Positions 1-10,537 of a DNA stretch of 64,000 bases are shown piece by piece. Position 1 is the first letter of the stretch, and each line of letters starts with the position of its first letter. This DNA comes from an uncultured Hyphomicrobium sp. (GTDB taxonomy: Bacteria > Pseudomonadota > Alphaproteobacteria > Rhizobiales > Hyphomicrobiaceae): contig CAKTFJ010000002.1 in NCBI GenBank assembly GCA_934555825.1, positions 1-64,000 on the forward strand. The letters run 5' to 3'. Under the pieces are notes generated by a model. That model had not been told where the DNA came from and did no database searches. It was given only the letters and a program-made list of their open reading frames with translations. A program made the translations under genes and the position numbers.

Positions 1-2
1 TG

Positions 3-76
3 TGGCTGGGGGACTAGGATTCGAACCTAGACAGGCAGAGTCAGAGTCTGCAGTCCTACCATTAGACGATCCCCCA
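3..76 (-). tRNA. tRNA-Gln (anticodon CTG)
   Basis: On the minus strand this folds as a cloverleaf. The acceptor stem pairs TGGGGGA with TCCCCCA, the discriminator base is G, and CCA is encoded at the 3' end. The T-arm holds GGTTCGAATCC. The anticodon arm is GCAGA-CTCTGAC-TCTGC, which puts CTG at positions 34-36, so it reads the glutamine codon CAG. It is a complete 74-base gene with no sign of damage. Confidence 0.96.
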
Positions 77-168
77 AAGCCGGGACCGCGGCTGGCGCAA
101 GCCAGCCGAGTGGGGCCGTATAACAGCTCGCTCGCGGCCGTGCAACATCGGGCCGGTCTTTGCCGCTG

Positions 169-1038
169 TCATTTTTCCGGGAGAATGGATGGGGTTGCGT
201 CCGCCGTTCCGGTGAGGGGCGCAAGAGGCGGGAGCAACTCGGGGCGATACTCGAAATGCATGGTGTCGTAGTGGTACCAGCGCCCGCCCCAGATAAAGCC
301 GTGACGCTCGAAAATGTGCACGATCTCAAGAGGAATGCGATTGCGATAGGCGATGGCGCCAGGCGTTTTCGCCCCCCACTTCCAGTAGTCGCTCTGGCTC
401 ACCGCCAGGTCGATTGCGATGCCGTGGCCATGCGCCGACACGCGGTCTGTGCCGGCAATGGTGCGGCAATTGTACGTGCCGGCCGAGGGGATCAGATAGG
501 TGTCGAATGTTGCAGGCAGCGCGTCGAGCTCCTTGGAGACTGCGTCCAGGCGATCGGCTACGCCGTTGACGCTTGTGACGGAGAGGCGCTGGCCTGCCTT
601 CGTGGGGAGCCAGACGATCTGCCGGAGCTTGCCGCGCACCTCACCTTTTCGGCAATCCCCGTACATTTTGTCGAAAAATGCTGTATTGCGCGCGCGGCCA
701 GGGTCGCTCTCTCGCGCCGGCTCGATCGGGCCTGCCCCTGCGGGATAGGGGATGGCGAGCGTGTCTTCGATGTCGGGTGTTGCGAGCCAGGCAGCGAACG
801 GTTTCGGGCCGGTGCCGTCGTCGAGTGCCATGCGGGTTCCGTCCCGCCATATGAGCCAATTGCCGTCGATGCGATCCAGCGCGTCCGGATAGGCTGCGAT
901 GAGCCGGTTGAGGTCTGCAGCGGGCTTGGCGGCAGTTTTGGCGCCGTTTGTTTCGGCTGGTTCAGCGTGGGCGCACACGGCTTGTGCGCTCGCGGCGAGG
1001 AGCGTGAGGGCTGTGCGTAAGCTCGGGAACCGCGTCAT
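169..1038 (-). CDS. Exported M15-family (VanY-like) D-Ala-D-Ala carboxypeptidase
   Basis: A 289-residue protein with an N-terminal hydrophobic signal peptide ending near residue 25 (AHA-E). The C-terminal half has the M15 zinc-peptidase pattern: SAHGHGIAID with H203 and D210, then DTMHFEYRPE with H261. These are the expected zinc and catalytic residues of the VanY/M15_4 group, which trims D-Ala-D-Ala ends of peptidoglycan stem peptides in the periplasm. The reading frame continues upstream to about 1374, but the ATG at 1038 places the signal peptide correctly. It is monocistronic and divergent from the Ppx/GppA gene. Substrate is inferred from the family. Confidence 0.85.
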   Translation of the reverse strand: MTRFPSLRTALTLLAASAQAVCAHAEPAETNGAKTAAKPAADLNRLIAAYPDALDRIDGNWLIWRDGTRMALDDGTGPKPFAAWLATPDIEDTLAIPYPAGAGPIEPARESDPGRARNTAFFDKMYGDCRKGEVRGKLRQIVWLPTKAGQRLSVTSVNGVADRLDAVSKELDALPATFDTYLIPSAGTYNCRTIAGTDRVSAHGHGIAIDLAVSQSDYWKWGAKTPGAIAYRNRIPLEIVHIFERHGFIWGGRWYHYDTMHFEYRPELLPPLAPLTGTADATPSILPEK

Positions 1039-1281
1039 GAATTGAACCGTGTGGGAATTGATGGAAGTCGCTGGAAATGTAGATGATTTTCTGGCGATGT
1101 CGGCGCGTTGGCGCGTGCTGGTGGTCCATCCGTTGTACACCAAAAGGGCGCTCTTTTTCTTTACCCCCCGATCTTGCCTGCTACACTGTAACCAGATGCA
1201 GCCAGAGACTCGCCTGACGAGAGGTGGCCCCGCGGTTCGTTCCGCCGGCCTTCCGGACCAGGCGCTGGGGATGACGAGACC

Positions 1282-2499
1282 GTGCCAGAGCTTACGGACG
1301 ACGAGCGCCCAAGCGCTCCCCCCCGCGAAGCCAAGCCCTTTCCAGCAAAGGCGAGGGATTGGAATGGCGATCATCCGGCGGTGATCAACGGCGGTTCGGA
1401 GCCGCGCAAGGAGTCACAGCCGGGGAAGACTGGCGGCCGGCGATTTCACTCAAGCGAGCGCGGCCCGATTTATGGGGCGCTCGATCTCGGTACCAACAAC
1501 TGCCGCCTTCTGCTCGCGCGCCCTTCACGGCGTGGGTTCCGCGTGGTCGACGCGTTCTCGCGGATCATTCGATTGGGCGAGGGCGTCTCGCAGACCGGGC
1601 GTCTTTCGGATGCCGCGATGCGGCGCACGATCGATGCCCTCCGGGTTTGTGCTGCCAAGCTCGGGCGCAACGGTGTGGAACGGGCACGCTGTGTCGCGAC
1701 GGAAGCCTGCCGAGTGGCAAGCAACGGGCGCGAATTCCTTTACCGCGTCGAACGGGAGGTCGGGCTCAAGCTCGAGGTGCTCGACAGGGAGACGGAAGCC
1801 GCGCTTGCGGTTTCGGGTTGTGCGTCGCTGATCGACGCGCGGGCGGATTACGTGTTGGTATTCGATATTGGCGGTGGGTCTTCGGAGCTCATCTGGCTCG
1901 ATGCTTCCAGCGCGCGGACCTCAGCTGTGTCGCAGGACAGTGCGCGCAGAAACGGAGCGAAACCCGACATCAAAGCGTGGACGTCGTTGCCTGTTGGTGT
2001 GGTGACGCTCGCCGAGCGTTTCGGTGGGCATCACGTCACAGCCGAGAGCTTCGAAGAGATGGTTGCGCACGTGCTGTCGCTCATCCGTCCGTTCGAGGCG
2101 CTGCACGGGTTCAACGCGATGGCGAACGGCGGCACCGTGCATTTGCTCGGGACGTCGGGCACGGTGACGACGGTCGCAGGCATTCACCTCGGTCTCAAAC
2201 GCTACGATCGCCAGCGGGTGGACGGGTGCTGGCTCGACATCGATGAAATCCAATCGGTCGTCTACGGCTTGCTGTCCCGTACCTATGAGCAGCGGGTGGC
2301 GGAGCCGTGCATCGGCCATGAGCGTGCCGATCTCGTGCTCGCCGGGTGTGCGATCCTCGAAGCGATCCTCAGGACCTGGTCTGCCGAGCGGCTCAGGGTT
2401 GCCGACCGCGGTTTGCGGGAAGGCATCCTCGCCACGCTGATGAGCGAGGACGGTGTCTACCGCGCGGGCCGTCGCCGGCGCCGGCAGCGTTCGGGGTAG
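1282..2499 (+). CDS. Ppx/GppA family exopolyphosphatase / pppGpp phosphatase
   Basis: A 405-residue protein of the ASKHA fold. The phosphate-1 motif GALDLGTNNCRLLLARP lies near residue 65, TEACRVASNG follows, and the phosphate-2 motif VFDIGGGSSELIWLD is near residue 195; LLGTSGTVTTVAG is also typical. Family members hydrolyse polyphosphate or pppGpp. The first 60 residues are low complexity, and the listed start is a GTG at 1282; an in-frame GTG at 1381 is an alternative. The stop lies 6 bases before rlmE, so the two are probably one operon, an order I recall as common in Alphaproteobacteria. Whether it prefers polyphosphate or pppGpp cannot be told from sequence. Confidence 0.88.
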   Translation: MPELTDDERPSAPPREAKPFPAKARDWNGDHPAVINGGSEPRKESQPGKTGGRRFHSSERGPIYGALDLGTNNCRLLLARPSRRGFRVVDAFSRIIRLGEGVSQTGRLSDAAMRRTIDALRVCAAKLGRNGVERARCVATEACRVASNGREFLYRVEREVGLKLEVLDRETEAALAVSGCASLIDARADYVLVFDIGGGSSELIWLDASSARTSAVSQDSARRNGAKPDIKAWTSLPVGVVTLAERFGGHHVTAESFEEMVAHVLSLIRPFEALHGFNAMANGGTVHLLGTSGTVTTVAGIHLGLKRYDRQRVDGCWLDIDEIQSVVYGLLSRTYEQRVAEPCIGHERADLVLAGCAILEAILRTWSAERLRVADRGLREGILATLMSEDGVYRAGRRRRRQRSG

Positions 2500-2505
2500 A
2501 CCGGC

Positions 2506-3261
2506 ATGCGTATGAAAGGGAAGTCCGGGCGCGGCGGCGGTGCCAAAGGAAAGGGCAAAGCCACGGGGAGTGCGATCGAGGGTGCGGGCGGCCAGCGCCA
2601 GCTTAACGTTCGCTTGAAGAACGCACGGAGCCGCACGGCGTCGTCTCAGCGCTGGCTGGAGCGTCAACTCAACGATCCTTACGTGGCCGCCTCAAAGCGC
2701 GAGGGCTATCGCTCGCGCGCGGCGTTCAAGCTGATCGAGATCGACGACAAGTATCGTTTTCTGAAGCCGGGACAGCGGATCGTGGACCTTGGCGCAGCGC
2801 CTGGCGGGTGGAGCCAGATTGCGGCCGACCGCGTCGGCTCGATCGGGGGCAAAGGGCAGGTGGTCGCGATCGACTATCTGGAGATGGAGCCGCTGGCGGG
2901 CGTCGAGCACGCGATGATCGATTTCACCGATCCTGAGGCCGAGCCCTGGATCCGCGGGAAACTACGGGATGGCGCGGCGGATGCGGTGCTGTCGGATATG
3001 GCGGCGCCGACGGTCGGGCATTCCCGTACGGACCACCTCAGGATCATGGGGCTTGCGGAAGCGGCCGCGCATTTCGCGGGCGACGTGCTGGCGCCGGGCG
3101 GCACGTTTCTCTGTAAGGTCTTTCAGGGGGGGACGGAGCGGGAGCTTCTCGATTTCCTGAAGCAACGCTTCCAGACGGTTCGGCATGTGAAGCCGCCTGC
3201 GAGCCGGGCCGACAGCGCCGAGCTTTACGTGCTCGCCACGGGCTTCAAGGGGCGTGGCTGA
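2506..3261 (+). CDS. rlmE: 23S rRNA (uridine-2552-2'-O)-methyltransferase RlmE (RrmJ/FtsJ)
   Basis: A 251-residue SAM-dependent 2'-O-methyltransferase that modifies U2552 in the A loop of 23S rRNA late in 50S assembly. The SAM-binding motif is [12 protein letters not shown] near residue 93. The K-D-K-E catalytic tetrad is visible: K75 (AAFKLIEID), D164 (LSDMAAP), K204 (FLCKVFQGG) and E239 (SAELYVLA). The first 45 residues are rich in Gly, Lys and Arg and form an extra basic tail compared with E. coli RlmE (209 residues). It starts 6 bases after the Ppx/GppA stop, so co-transcription is likely. Confidence 0.95.
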   Translation: MRMKGKSGRGGGAKGKGKATGSAIEGAGGQRQLNVRLKNARSRTASSQRWLERQLNDPYVAASKREGYRSRAAFKLIEIDDKYRFLKPGQRIVDLGAAPGGWSQIAADRVGSIGGKGQVVAIDYLEMEPLAGVEHAMIDFTDPEAEPWIRGKLRDGAADAVLSDMAAPTVGHSRTDHLRIMGLAEAAAHFAGDVLAPGGTFLCKVFQGGTERELLDFLKQRFQTVRHVKPPASRADSAELYVLATGFKGRG

Positions 3262-3373
3262 GCCACTGGATTTTCTGGGGATCCGTTGGGCGAACAAGAA
3301 CCCCCGTCGAGGGTGATCGCTTCGAATTGAACAAGGATCACGCCTGATGTCTTTAGTGAGACCGATGGTTCAC

Positions 3374-3398
3374 GTTTCAGGCTGATAGGGCCTGAAAC
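3374..3398. repeat. 9-bp inverted repeat between rlmE and pqqA
   Basis: GTTTCAGGC (3374-3382) and GCCTGAAAC (3390-3398) pair perfectly around a 7-base loop. No T-tract follows on either strand, so it is not a standard intrinsic terminator. It sits between the convergent rlmE and pqqA genes and may help end one of the transcripts. Confidence 0.5.
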
Positions 3399-3410
3399 GA
3401 TCATGGTCTG

Positions 3411-3445
3411 AAAACAGCAACGGCGGCCGCTTGCTCGACCGCCGT
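3411..3445 (-). terminator. Candidate intrinsic terminator of pqqA
   Basis: On the minus strand ACGGCGG (3445-3439) pairs with CCGCCGT (3426-3420), followed by TGCTGTTTTC. It lies about 45 bases after the pqqA stop. A second hairpin, GGCCCGC/GCGGGCC at 3453-3472, sits between the two. Together they suggest that pqqA is transcribed alone. Confidence 0.5.
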
Positions 3446-3488
3446 GCCTTGAGGCCCGCCAGTGCGCGGGCCCAATCTCCATCATCGA

Positions 3489-3578
3489 TTAGATGATGTC
3501 GATCTCCGCCGGGAGGTACGAGGTGACCTCGAGGCCAACTTCCTGCTCGCGAACGGCGGGCTTCACCCAGATCTTCAT
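3489..3578 (-). CDS. pqqA: PqqA, precursor peptide of pyrroloquinoline quinone (solitary copy)
   Basis: A 29-residue peptide beginning MKIWVKPAV with the hallmark EVTSY segment: E17 and Y21 in the E-x3-Y spacing that PqqE and its partners crosslink to make PQQ. The W-x-KP start and the LPAEID tail also match known PqqA peptides. A strong GGAGG lies 6 bases before the ATG. The gene runs opposite to rlmE and guaB. No pqqB, C, D or E lies anywhere in the window, and hairpins follow the stop directly. The synthesis genes must therefore be elsewhere if this copy is used. Methylotrophs are known to carry extra pqqA copies outside the main cluster. Confidence 0.93.
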   Translation of the reverse strand: MKIWVKPAVREQEVGLEVTSYLPAEIDII

Positions 3579-3738
3579 TGTGTTTCCTCCTTATTGTGCC
3601 CTGGAGCACTTTGAACGGGTCTTCCTAACGCGATAAATGTCGCAGGTCTAATCGAATTTTGAGGGTTGCCTTATCAGTTCGCCTAATGTGCGGTTGCGAA
3701 AAGGGGGATGGCGGACGATTGGCTTGCTCCCATCATAA

Positions 3739-5373
<1,635 letters not shown>

Positions 5374-5406
5374 CACCAGTCGCTTCAGCCAAAGGACGGA
5401 TCGGAC

Positions 5407-5850
5407 ATGACGCAGATTTCCATCCTCTATCCCGTGTTCGTCCAGGTGCTGCTGACCTTCGTGTTGATGAACTGGATGCGCGTCGAGCGGTTCGGCGCCA
5501 TCCGGCGCGGGGACGTCACGCTCGATAGTATTTCGTTGCGCCAGCCCGCCTGGCCGCCGCGCGCAACGCAGGTCGCCAACGCGTTTCACAATCAGCTCGA
5601 ACTTCCGATCCTGTTTTATGCGCTGGTCGCCTTCCTGATGATCACCACGCAGGTGAACATCTGGTTCCTGATCCTCGCATGGGTCTTCGTGATTGCACGT
5701 GTCGTGCACGCGGTGGTGCACACCACGACCAATGATGTGCGGCAGCGGTTCGTGACGCATGCGATCGGCGCTGCTGCACTTTTCATCATGTGGATCCTGT
5801 TTGCGATCCGCATTCTCTTTTTCTCTCTGGGCGGCGATCGCGCCATCTAA
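5407..5850 (+). CDS. MAPEG-family membrane protein
   Basis: A 147-residue integral membrane protein with about four hydrophobic segments (residues 5-22, 72-88, 91-110 and 120-140). The segment FHNQLELPILFYALV matches the N-x-x-E-x-P signature of the MAPEG fold, which includes microsomal glutathione transferases and eicosanoid enzymes. Bacterial members are mostly of unknown substrate. It starts 33 bases after guaB and 22 bases before the RsmB-like gene, so it may be co-transcribed with both. Confidence 0.82.
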   Translation: MTQISILYPVFVQVLLTFVLMNWMRVERFGAIRRGDVTLDSISLRQPAWPPRATQVANAFHNQLELPILFYALVAFLMITTQVNIWFLILAWVFVIARVVHAVVHTTTNDVRQRFVTHAIGAAALFIMWILFAIRILFFSLGGDRAI

Positions 5851-5872
5851 GTTCCGTGAAGGGCATGACATC

Positions 5873-7177
5873 GTGAGACCGGGTGGGCGCATTCAGGCCG
5901 CAGCCGAGGTGCTGGAGGATGTTTTCGCGCGTCATCAGCCCGCTGCCACGGCGCTTTCCGATTGGGGGAAGAAGCATCGGTTCGCGGGTTCAGGCGATCG
6001 CGCGGCCATCGGCACGCTCGTCTACGATGCTTTGCGCCGCCGGCTTTCGCTTGCCGCTCAGATGGGGAGCGATGCACCGCGTGCGCTCGCGCTTGCCGCC
6101 GCTCCGCGTGCGCTTGGGCTTTCTGTGGATGATGTCGTCGCGCTGGCGGATGGAAGCCCGCATTCGCCCGCTCCACTTTCCGATGACGAGCGGTTGCGCC
6201 TCACGGCCGGCGCTCCAGACGATACGCAGCCGTATGTTGCCGCCGACGTGCCGGAATGGCTGATGCCCTCGTTCCAGCGTGCTTTCGGCGACCGCGCGAT
6301 TGCCGAGGGGCAGGCGATGGCTGCGCGGGCGCCGGTGGATCTGCGCGCGAACGTGCTCAAGGCTCCGCGCGACAAGGTGCTCGCAGCGCTCGCTTCGCAC
6401 GGCGCGGAGGCAACCGTCTTGTCACCCGTGGGTGTGCGGATCGCGGCGCCCGCCGGGTCGGCGCGTAGTCCTCACGTCGAGGCCGAAGCCTCGCATGGCA
6501 AGGGCTGGTTCGAAGTGCAGGATCAGGGCAGCCAGATTGCGGCTTTGTTGGCCGGAGCGGCCCCGAAGAAGCAAGTGCTCGATCTCTGTGCGGGTGCGGG
6601 TGGAAAGACGCTCGCCATGGCGGCGGCGATGCAGAACAGCGGGCAGATTTACGCCTACGACCGCGACAAGGGCCAGCTTCGGCCGATATTCGACCGTCTG
6701 AAGCGGGCGGGTGTGCGCAATGCGCAGGTGCTGGATGCGGGCGACCGCACCGCGCTCGAAGCGCTGGGGCCGCGCTTCGACGTGGTGCTCGTCGATGCGC
6801 CTTGCTCGGGCTCCGGAACATGGCGGCGTAAGCCGGATGCGAAGTGGCGGCTCAGGCGTGAAGCTCTCGCGACGCGCCAGGAGGAGCAGCGCGAGGTGCT
6901 GTCGCTCGCCGCGGCTCTCGTCAAGCCGGGTGGCAGGCTTTGCTACGTGACATGCTCCGTGCTGCCCGAAGAGAATGTCGATCAGGCTGCGTGGTTCAAG
7001 GAAACCTATAGGGGCTTCACGCCGTTGCCCTACGGCGAGGTCTGGCGGGAGACGATCGGCGGTGCGCCGCCGATCTCGGCCGACGGGTCGGATGAGACGC
7101 TTCTTCTCACGCCAGCTTCGCACGAAACGGATGGATTCTTCGTCGCGCTCTTTTCGAAGGCTGCGGACGGCGGATAG
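5873..7177 (+). CDS. RsmB/NOP2-type 16S rRNA (cytosine-C5)-methyltransferase
   Basis: A 434-residue protein with an N-terminal NusB-like helical part and a C-terminal Rossmann methyltransferase. The SAM motif is DLCAGAGGKTLAMAA. The PCSGSGTWRRKPDAKWR segment (motif IV) and CYVTCSVLPEEN (motif VI) supply the two cysteines used by m5C RNA methyltransferases. This matches RsmB (Sun), which modifies C967 of 16S rRNA. I chose the GTG at 5873, which puts the conserved AAAEVLEDVF helix at the N-terminus; the frame is open back to 5759, but that part overlaps the MAPEG gene. Confidence 0.88.
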   Translation: MRPGGRIQAAAEVLEDVFARHQPAATALSDWGKKHRFAGSGDRAAIGTLVYDALRRRLSLAAQMGSDAPRALALAAAPRALGLSVDDVVALADGSPHSPAPLSDDERLRLTAGAPDDTQPYVAADVPEWLMPSFQRAFGDRAIAEGQAMAARAPVDLRANVLKAPRDKVLAALASHGAEATVLSPVGVRIAAPAGSARSPHVEAEASHGKGWFEVQDQGSQIAALLAGAAPKKQVLDLCAGAGGKTLAMAAAMQNSGQIYAYDRDKGQLRPIFDRLKRAGVRNAQVLDAGDRTALEALGPRFDVVLVDAPCSGSGTWRRKPDAKWRLRREALATRQEEQREVLSLAAALVKPGGRLCYVTCSVLPEENVDQAAWFKETYRGFTPLPYGEVWRETIGGAPPISADGSDETLLLTPASHETDGFFVALFSKAADGG

Positions 7178-7198
7178 AGAGCTCAGGAGCGAGCATTC

Positions 7199-7654
7199 AT
7201 GTCGGCGTCGTCTTGGGTTTCTCTTGTTGTTTTTCTCGGACTCGTTGCGGCGACATCGGTCACGGGCGCGTCGTTCCGACCGGGCGTCTGGTACGCCTCG
7301 CTGGCGAAGCCGTCCTGGACGCCGCCGAACTGGGCCTTCCCCGTCGTGTGGACGATCCTTTACGTGATGATCGCAGTGGCCGGCTGGCTCGTGTATGAGC
7401 GCGAAGGCTTCGGTGCCGCGCTCGCCGTTTGGTTTCTGGCGCTCGTCCTGAACGGACTGTGGTCCTATCTGATGTTCGGTCAACGGCAGATCGGGCTCGC
7501 CGCGGCTGACCTCACCGCGCTTTGGATCGCAGTGCTCGCGTTCATCCTTCTCGCTTGGCCGACGGATCGAACGGCGAGCCTTCTCTTTGTGCCTTATCTT
7601 GTGTGGATCAGCTACGCAGGGGCGCTCAATCTCGCCATTCTGCGTATGAACTGA
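7199..7654 (+). CDS. tspO: TspO/MBR family tryptophan-rich sensory protein
   Basis: A 151-residue five-helix membrane protein of the TspO / peripheral benzodiazepine receptor family. Visible signature elements are FRPGVWYASLAKPSWTPP, NWAFPVVWTILYVMIAVAGW and LNGLWSYLMFG. In Rhodobacter TspO binds tetrapyrroles and tunes photosynthesis gene expression; here its role is unknown. AGGAG lies 10 bases before the ATG. It follows the RsmB-like gene by 21 bases and converges on the Aat-like gene. Confidence 0.93.
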   Translation: MSASSWVSLVVFLGLVAATSVTGASFRPGVWYASLAKPSWTPPNWAFPVVWTILYVMIAVAGWLVYEREGFGAALAVWFLALVLNGLWSYLMFGQRQIGLAAADLTALWIAVLAFILLAWPTDRTASLLFVPYLVWISYAGALNLAILRMN

Positions 7655-7676
7655 GGCGGCAGGTTCGTCGCGATCG

Positions 7677-8681
7677 TTAGGCTGCGACGTCTTCCTTGGC
7701 AGGAGCGGGCTGCCAGGATGCGACGGTGGCCATGTCGGCTTCCACGCTCCAACGCCCGGTTTTAGCTGTGATCTTCGCCTCGGCGTCGCGGTTGTCGAGC
7801 AGCGCGTCGAACTCGGCGCGCGGGATGGCGCGGAAACCCATGGCGTCGATGGTGGGTGTGAAGTCCTTGCCGTCGTTTGCTAGGAAGCCCCATTTTGCAA
7901 GGTGATAGTTCAACACGGCGAAGCCCATCTTTGACGTGTTGGGCGCGAGGCTGAACTGGGATTCGGTCATGAACACCGGCCCGGCTGCGAGGCCATAGCC
8001 GCCGCCGACCAGCTTGCCGTCGGCGTCCCAGACCTCGAACGAGTGCGCGTGGCCCTGGTCGAAGAGCTCCGTATAGAGCGCCATGATTTTGGGCGTGATC
8101 CAAGTCAGCGCGTGGCGATTGTAGCTCCGCTGCCCGGCGCATGCCGCAATGACATCCTCGAACGCCTGATCGAAGGTGACCCGATAGGGGGCTTTCTTCA
8201 TATCGCGACGGAGACGCTTGGCGATGTGGTACTCGTTGAAAAAGAGCACCATGCGCTTTTCGCGCGTCCACCACTTGAGCGGACCGCAGTGGCACCATGG
8301 GAAGAAGCCTGCACGTGCTGCAGCCAGGACGGTTTCGGGTGAGATGGACCGGCATACGCCGCCGAAAGTCTCTGGCCGCGGCCATGTCCGCTCGCGCTGG
8401 GGAACGCGCGTGCCGCCACGGAGGACGTCGGCTGCGACGCGATAGAGGAGGTGCGGCGTGTCGCGAATGTTGTCGGGCTTCAGCGCGTAGGCCGAGCCTA
8501 GCACCCAACGTTGTGCCCAGCTGTTCCAGCTCTCGCGGAACAACGCAGCGCGGCGCTCGGCCAGCGTCTCGGAGGGGTGGGCGGCGGCGGCCTCGATAGC
8601 CTGATGGGCTGCGGGTGAAGAAGCGGTGTCGTGGGACAGCATCTCAGGATCCTGCGCGGTCGGGTGAAATTGGTTCATCAT
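7677..8681 (-). CDS. Divergent leucyl/phenylalanyl-tRNA-protein transferase (Aat-family) paralogue
   Basis: About 334 residues. The central part follows the Aat fold in order: FGGVCRSISPETVLAAARAGFFPW, PLKWWTREKR, TFDQAFEDVIAACA, TWITPKIMALYTELFDQGHAHSFEVWD, and KLVGGGYGLAAGPVFMTESQFS. Bacterial Aat adds Leu or Phe to N-terminal Arg/Lys to create an N-degron. This copy differs from the canonical aat at 43.8 kb: it has an extra N-terminal region of about 80 residues, ESQFS instead of ESMFS, and a C-terminal tail of about 40 residues. The open frame begins at a TTG (8705); I prefer the ATG at 8681 or 8678. Aminoacyl transferase activity is inferred, not certain. Confidence 0.78.
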   Translation of the reverse strand: MMNQFHPTAQDPEMLSHDTASSPAAHQAIEAAAAHPSETLAERRAALFRESWNSWAQRWVLGSAYALKPDNIRDTPHLLYRVAADVLRGGTRVPQRERTWPRPETFGGVCRSISPETVLAAARAGFFPWCHCGPLKWWTREKRMVLFFNEYHIAKRLRRDMKKAPYRVTFDQAFEDVIAACAGQRSYNRHALTWITPKIMALYTELFDQGHAHSFEVWDADGKLVGGGYGLAAGPVFMTESQFSLAPNTSKMGFAVLNYHLAKWGFLANDGKDFTPTIDAMGFRAIPRAEFDALLDNRDAEAKITAKTGRWSVEADMATVASWQPAPAKEDVAA

Positions 8682-8918
8682 CCCAGGTAGCAAGGATCTC
8701 TCCAAAGACCGTCACCGAGACCGGGCGCTAGCGAAAGACTTCAATGACGTGGTTAGAAATGTCTAAATGCGGCGCTGTGGGCTGACGGGGCCGCATGGGC
8801 TCCTGCGGCCAGGGCTCGGCTTGACGGTCAGGCCGGGCGGTGGTCTACCCCGCTAATCCGGCCGACAGACCCAGGTCTCCCGGCTCTCACACCTTTACAG
8901 AAGCGATCCCGCCCTCCG

Positions 8919-10466
8919 ATGTCCGCATCCGTTCTGATCATCGATTTCGGCAGCCAGGTCACGCAGCTCATTGCGCGGCGCGTGCGAGAAACCGGCGTCT
9001 ACTGCGAGATCCACCCCTTTCAGGCCGCGGCTGAGGCGTTCGCCAAGCTCAAGCCTCAGGCGGTGATCCTTTCAGGTGGCCCGGCTTCGGTGCCGGAAGC
9101 GGGGAGCCCGCGTGCGCCGGATGCGGTATTTGCGACAGGCATTCCGGTTCTCGGCATCTGCTACGGTCAGCAGACGATGTCCCAGCAGCTCGGCGGGAAC
9201 GTCGAAAGCGGCCATCATCGCGAATTCGGCCGGGCGGTTCTGCAGGTCGAGCGGGCGAGCCCGTTGTTCGAAGGTGTGTGGCAGCCGGGTGAGCGCCATC
9301 AAGTGTGGATGAGCCACGGCGACCGCGTCACGCGTTTGCCGGACGGATTCGAAGTGATTGCGACGAGCGAGAACGCACCTTTCGCGGCGGTTGCGGACGA
9401 GGCGCGGCGCTTCTATGCCGTGCAGTTCCACCCAGAGGTGGTGCATACGCCGGATGGCGCAAAGCTCATCGCCAACTTCGTGCATCGCATCGCGGGCCTT
9501 TCGTCCGACTGGACGATGGCCGCCTATCGCCGCGAGATGATCGGGCGCATCCAGAAGCAAGTCGGCTCGGGACGGGTGATCTGTGGGCTTTCAGGTGGTG
9601 TCGACAGCGCGGTTGCGGCCGTGCTCATTCACGAGGCCATCGGAGACCAGCTCACGTGTGTGTTCGTCGATCACGGGCTGATGCGGCTCGGAGAGGCGGA
9701 GCAGGTCGTCGGCCTTTTCCGCGATCACTACAACATTCCGCTCGTGCACGTGGATGCCTCGAAGCAGTTTCTCGATGCGCTTGCGGGAATTTCGGATCCC
9801 GAGCAGAAGCGTAAAACCATCGGCAAGCACTTCATCGACGTGTTCGAAGCGGAAGCCGCAAAAATCGGTGGTGCGGAGTTCCTCGCGCAGGGCACGCTTT
9901 ATCCGGACGTCATCGAGAGTGTCTCGTTCTCGGGCGGTCCATCGGTCACGATCAAATCGCATCACAATGTGGGCGGCTTGCCCGAGCGCATGAACATGAA
10001 GCTCGTGGAGCCGTTGCGCGAGCTTTTCAAGGACGAGGTGCGGGCGCTGGGCCGTGAACTCGGCCTGCCGGATGCGTTCGTGGGGCGCCATCCGTTCCCG
10101 GGGCCGGGGCTTGCGATCCGCATACCCGGCGACATCACGCCAGAGAAGCTCGATATTCTGCGCAAGGCGGATGCGATCTACCTCGAAGAAATCCGCAATG
10201 CTGGTCTTTACGATGCCATCTGGCAGGCGTTCGCGGTGCTCTTGCCGGTGCGCACCGTCGGTGTCATGGGCGATGGGCGCACATACGATCACGTGCTCGC
10301 CTTGCGTGCCGTGACGAGCGTGGACGGCATGACGGCCGACTTTTTCCCATTCGACATGGGCTTCCTCGGCCGGGCCGCAACACGCATCATCAATGAGGTG
10401 CGCGGTATCAACCGTGTCGTCTACGACGTGACGAGCAAGCCGCCCGGGACCATCGAGTGGGAATGA
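8919..10466 (+). CDS. guaA: GMP synthase (glutamine-hydrolysing)
   Basis: A 515-residue enzyme converting XMP to GMP with glutamine and ATP. The N-terminal class I amidotransferase has the nucleophile C81 in GICYGQQTM and the His-Glu pair in VQFHPEVVH. The ATP-pyrophosphatase domain starts with the PP-loop [12 protein letters not shown] near residue 225. The C-terminal dimerisation domain ends in the conserved KPPGTIEWE. Full length for the family. It acts directly after GuaB. Confidence 0.98.
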   Translation: MSASVLIIDFGSQVTQLIARRVRETGVYCEIHPFQAAAEAFAKLKPQAVILSGGPASVPEAGSPRAPDAVFATGIPVLGICYGQQTMSQQLGGNVESGHHREFGRAVLQVERASPLFEGVWQPGERHQVWMSHGDRVTRLPDGFEVIATSENAPFAAVADEARRFYAVQFHPEVVHTPDGAKLIANFVHRIAGLSSDWTMAAYRREMIGRIQKQVGSGRVICGLSGGVDSAVAAVLIHEAIGDQLTCVFVDHGLMRLGEAEQVVGLFRDHYNIPLVHVDASKQFLDALAGISDPEQKRKTIGKHFIDVFEAEAAKIGGAEFLAQGTLYPDVIESVSFSGGPSVTIKSHHNVGGLPERMNMKLVEPLRELFKDEVRALGRELGLPDAFVGRHPFPGPGLAIRIPGDITPEKLDILRKADAIYLEEIRNAGLYDAIWQAFAVLLPVRTVGVMGDGRTYDHVLALRAVTSVDGMTADFFPFDMGFLGRAATRIINEVRGINRVVYDVTSKPPGTIEWE

Positions 10467-10537
10467 CGTGCCTCCGGAGCGATTGAGTGGGTGACGGGAC
10501 TATCGGGCCCGTTGGGCAAGGTTGTTGAGCAACCCCT

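Noticed and set aside
7677-8681. GNAT-type acetyltransferase instead of an Aat paralogue
   Set aside because: The order of FGG, FFPW, WWTREKR, TWI and GHAHSFEVW blocks follows Aat through the whole domain. GNAT motif A (Q/RxxGxG/A) is not evident.
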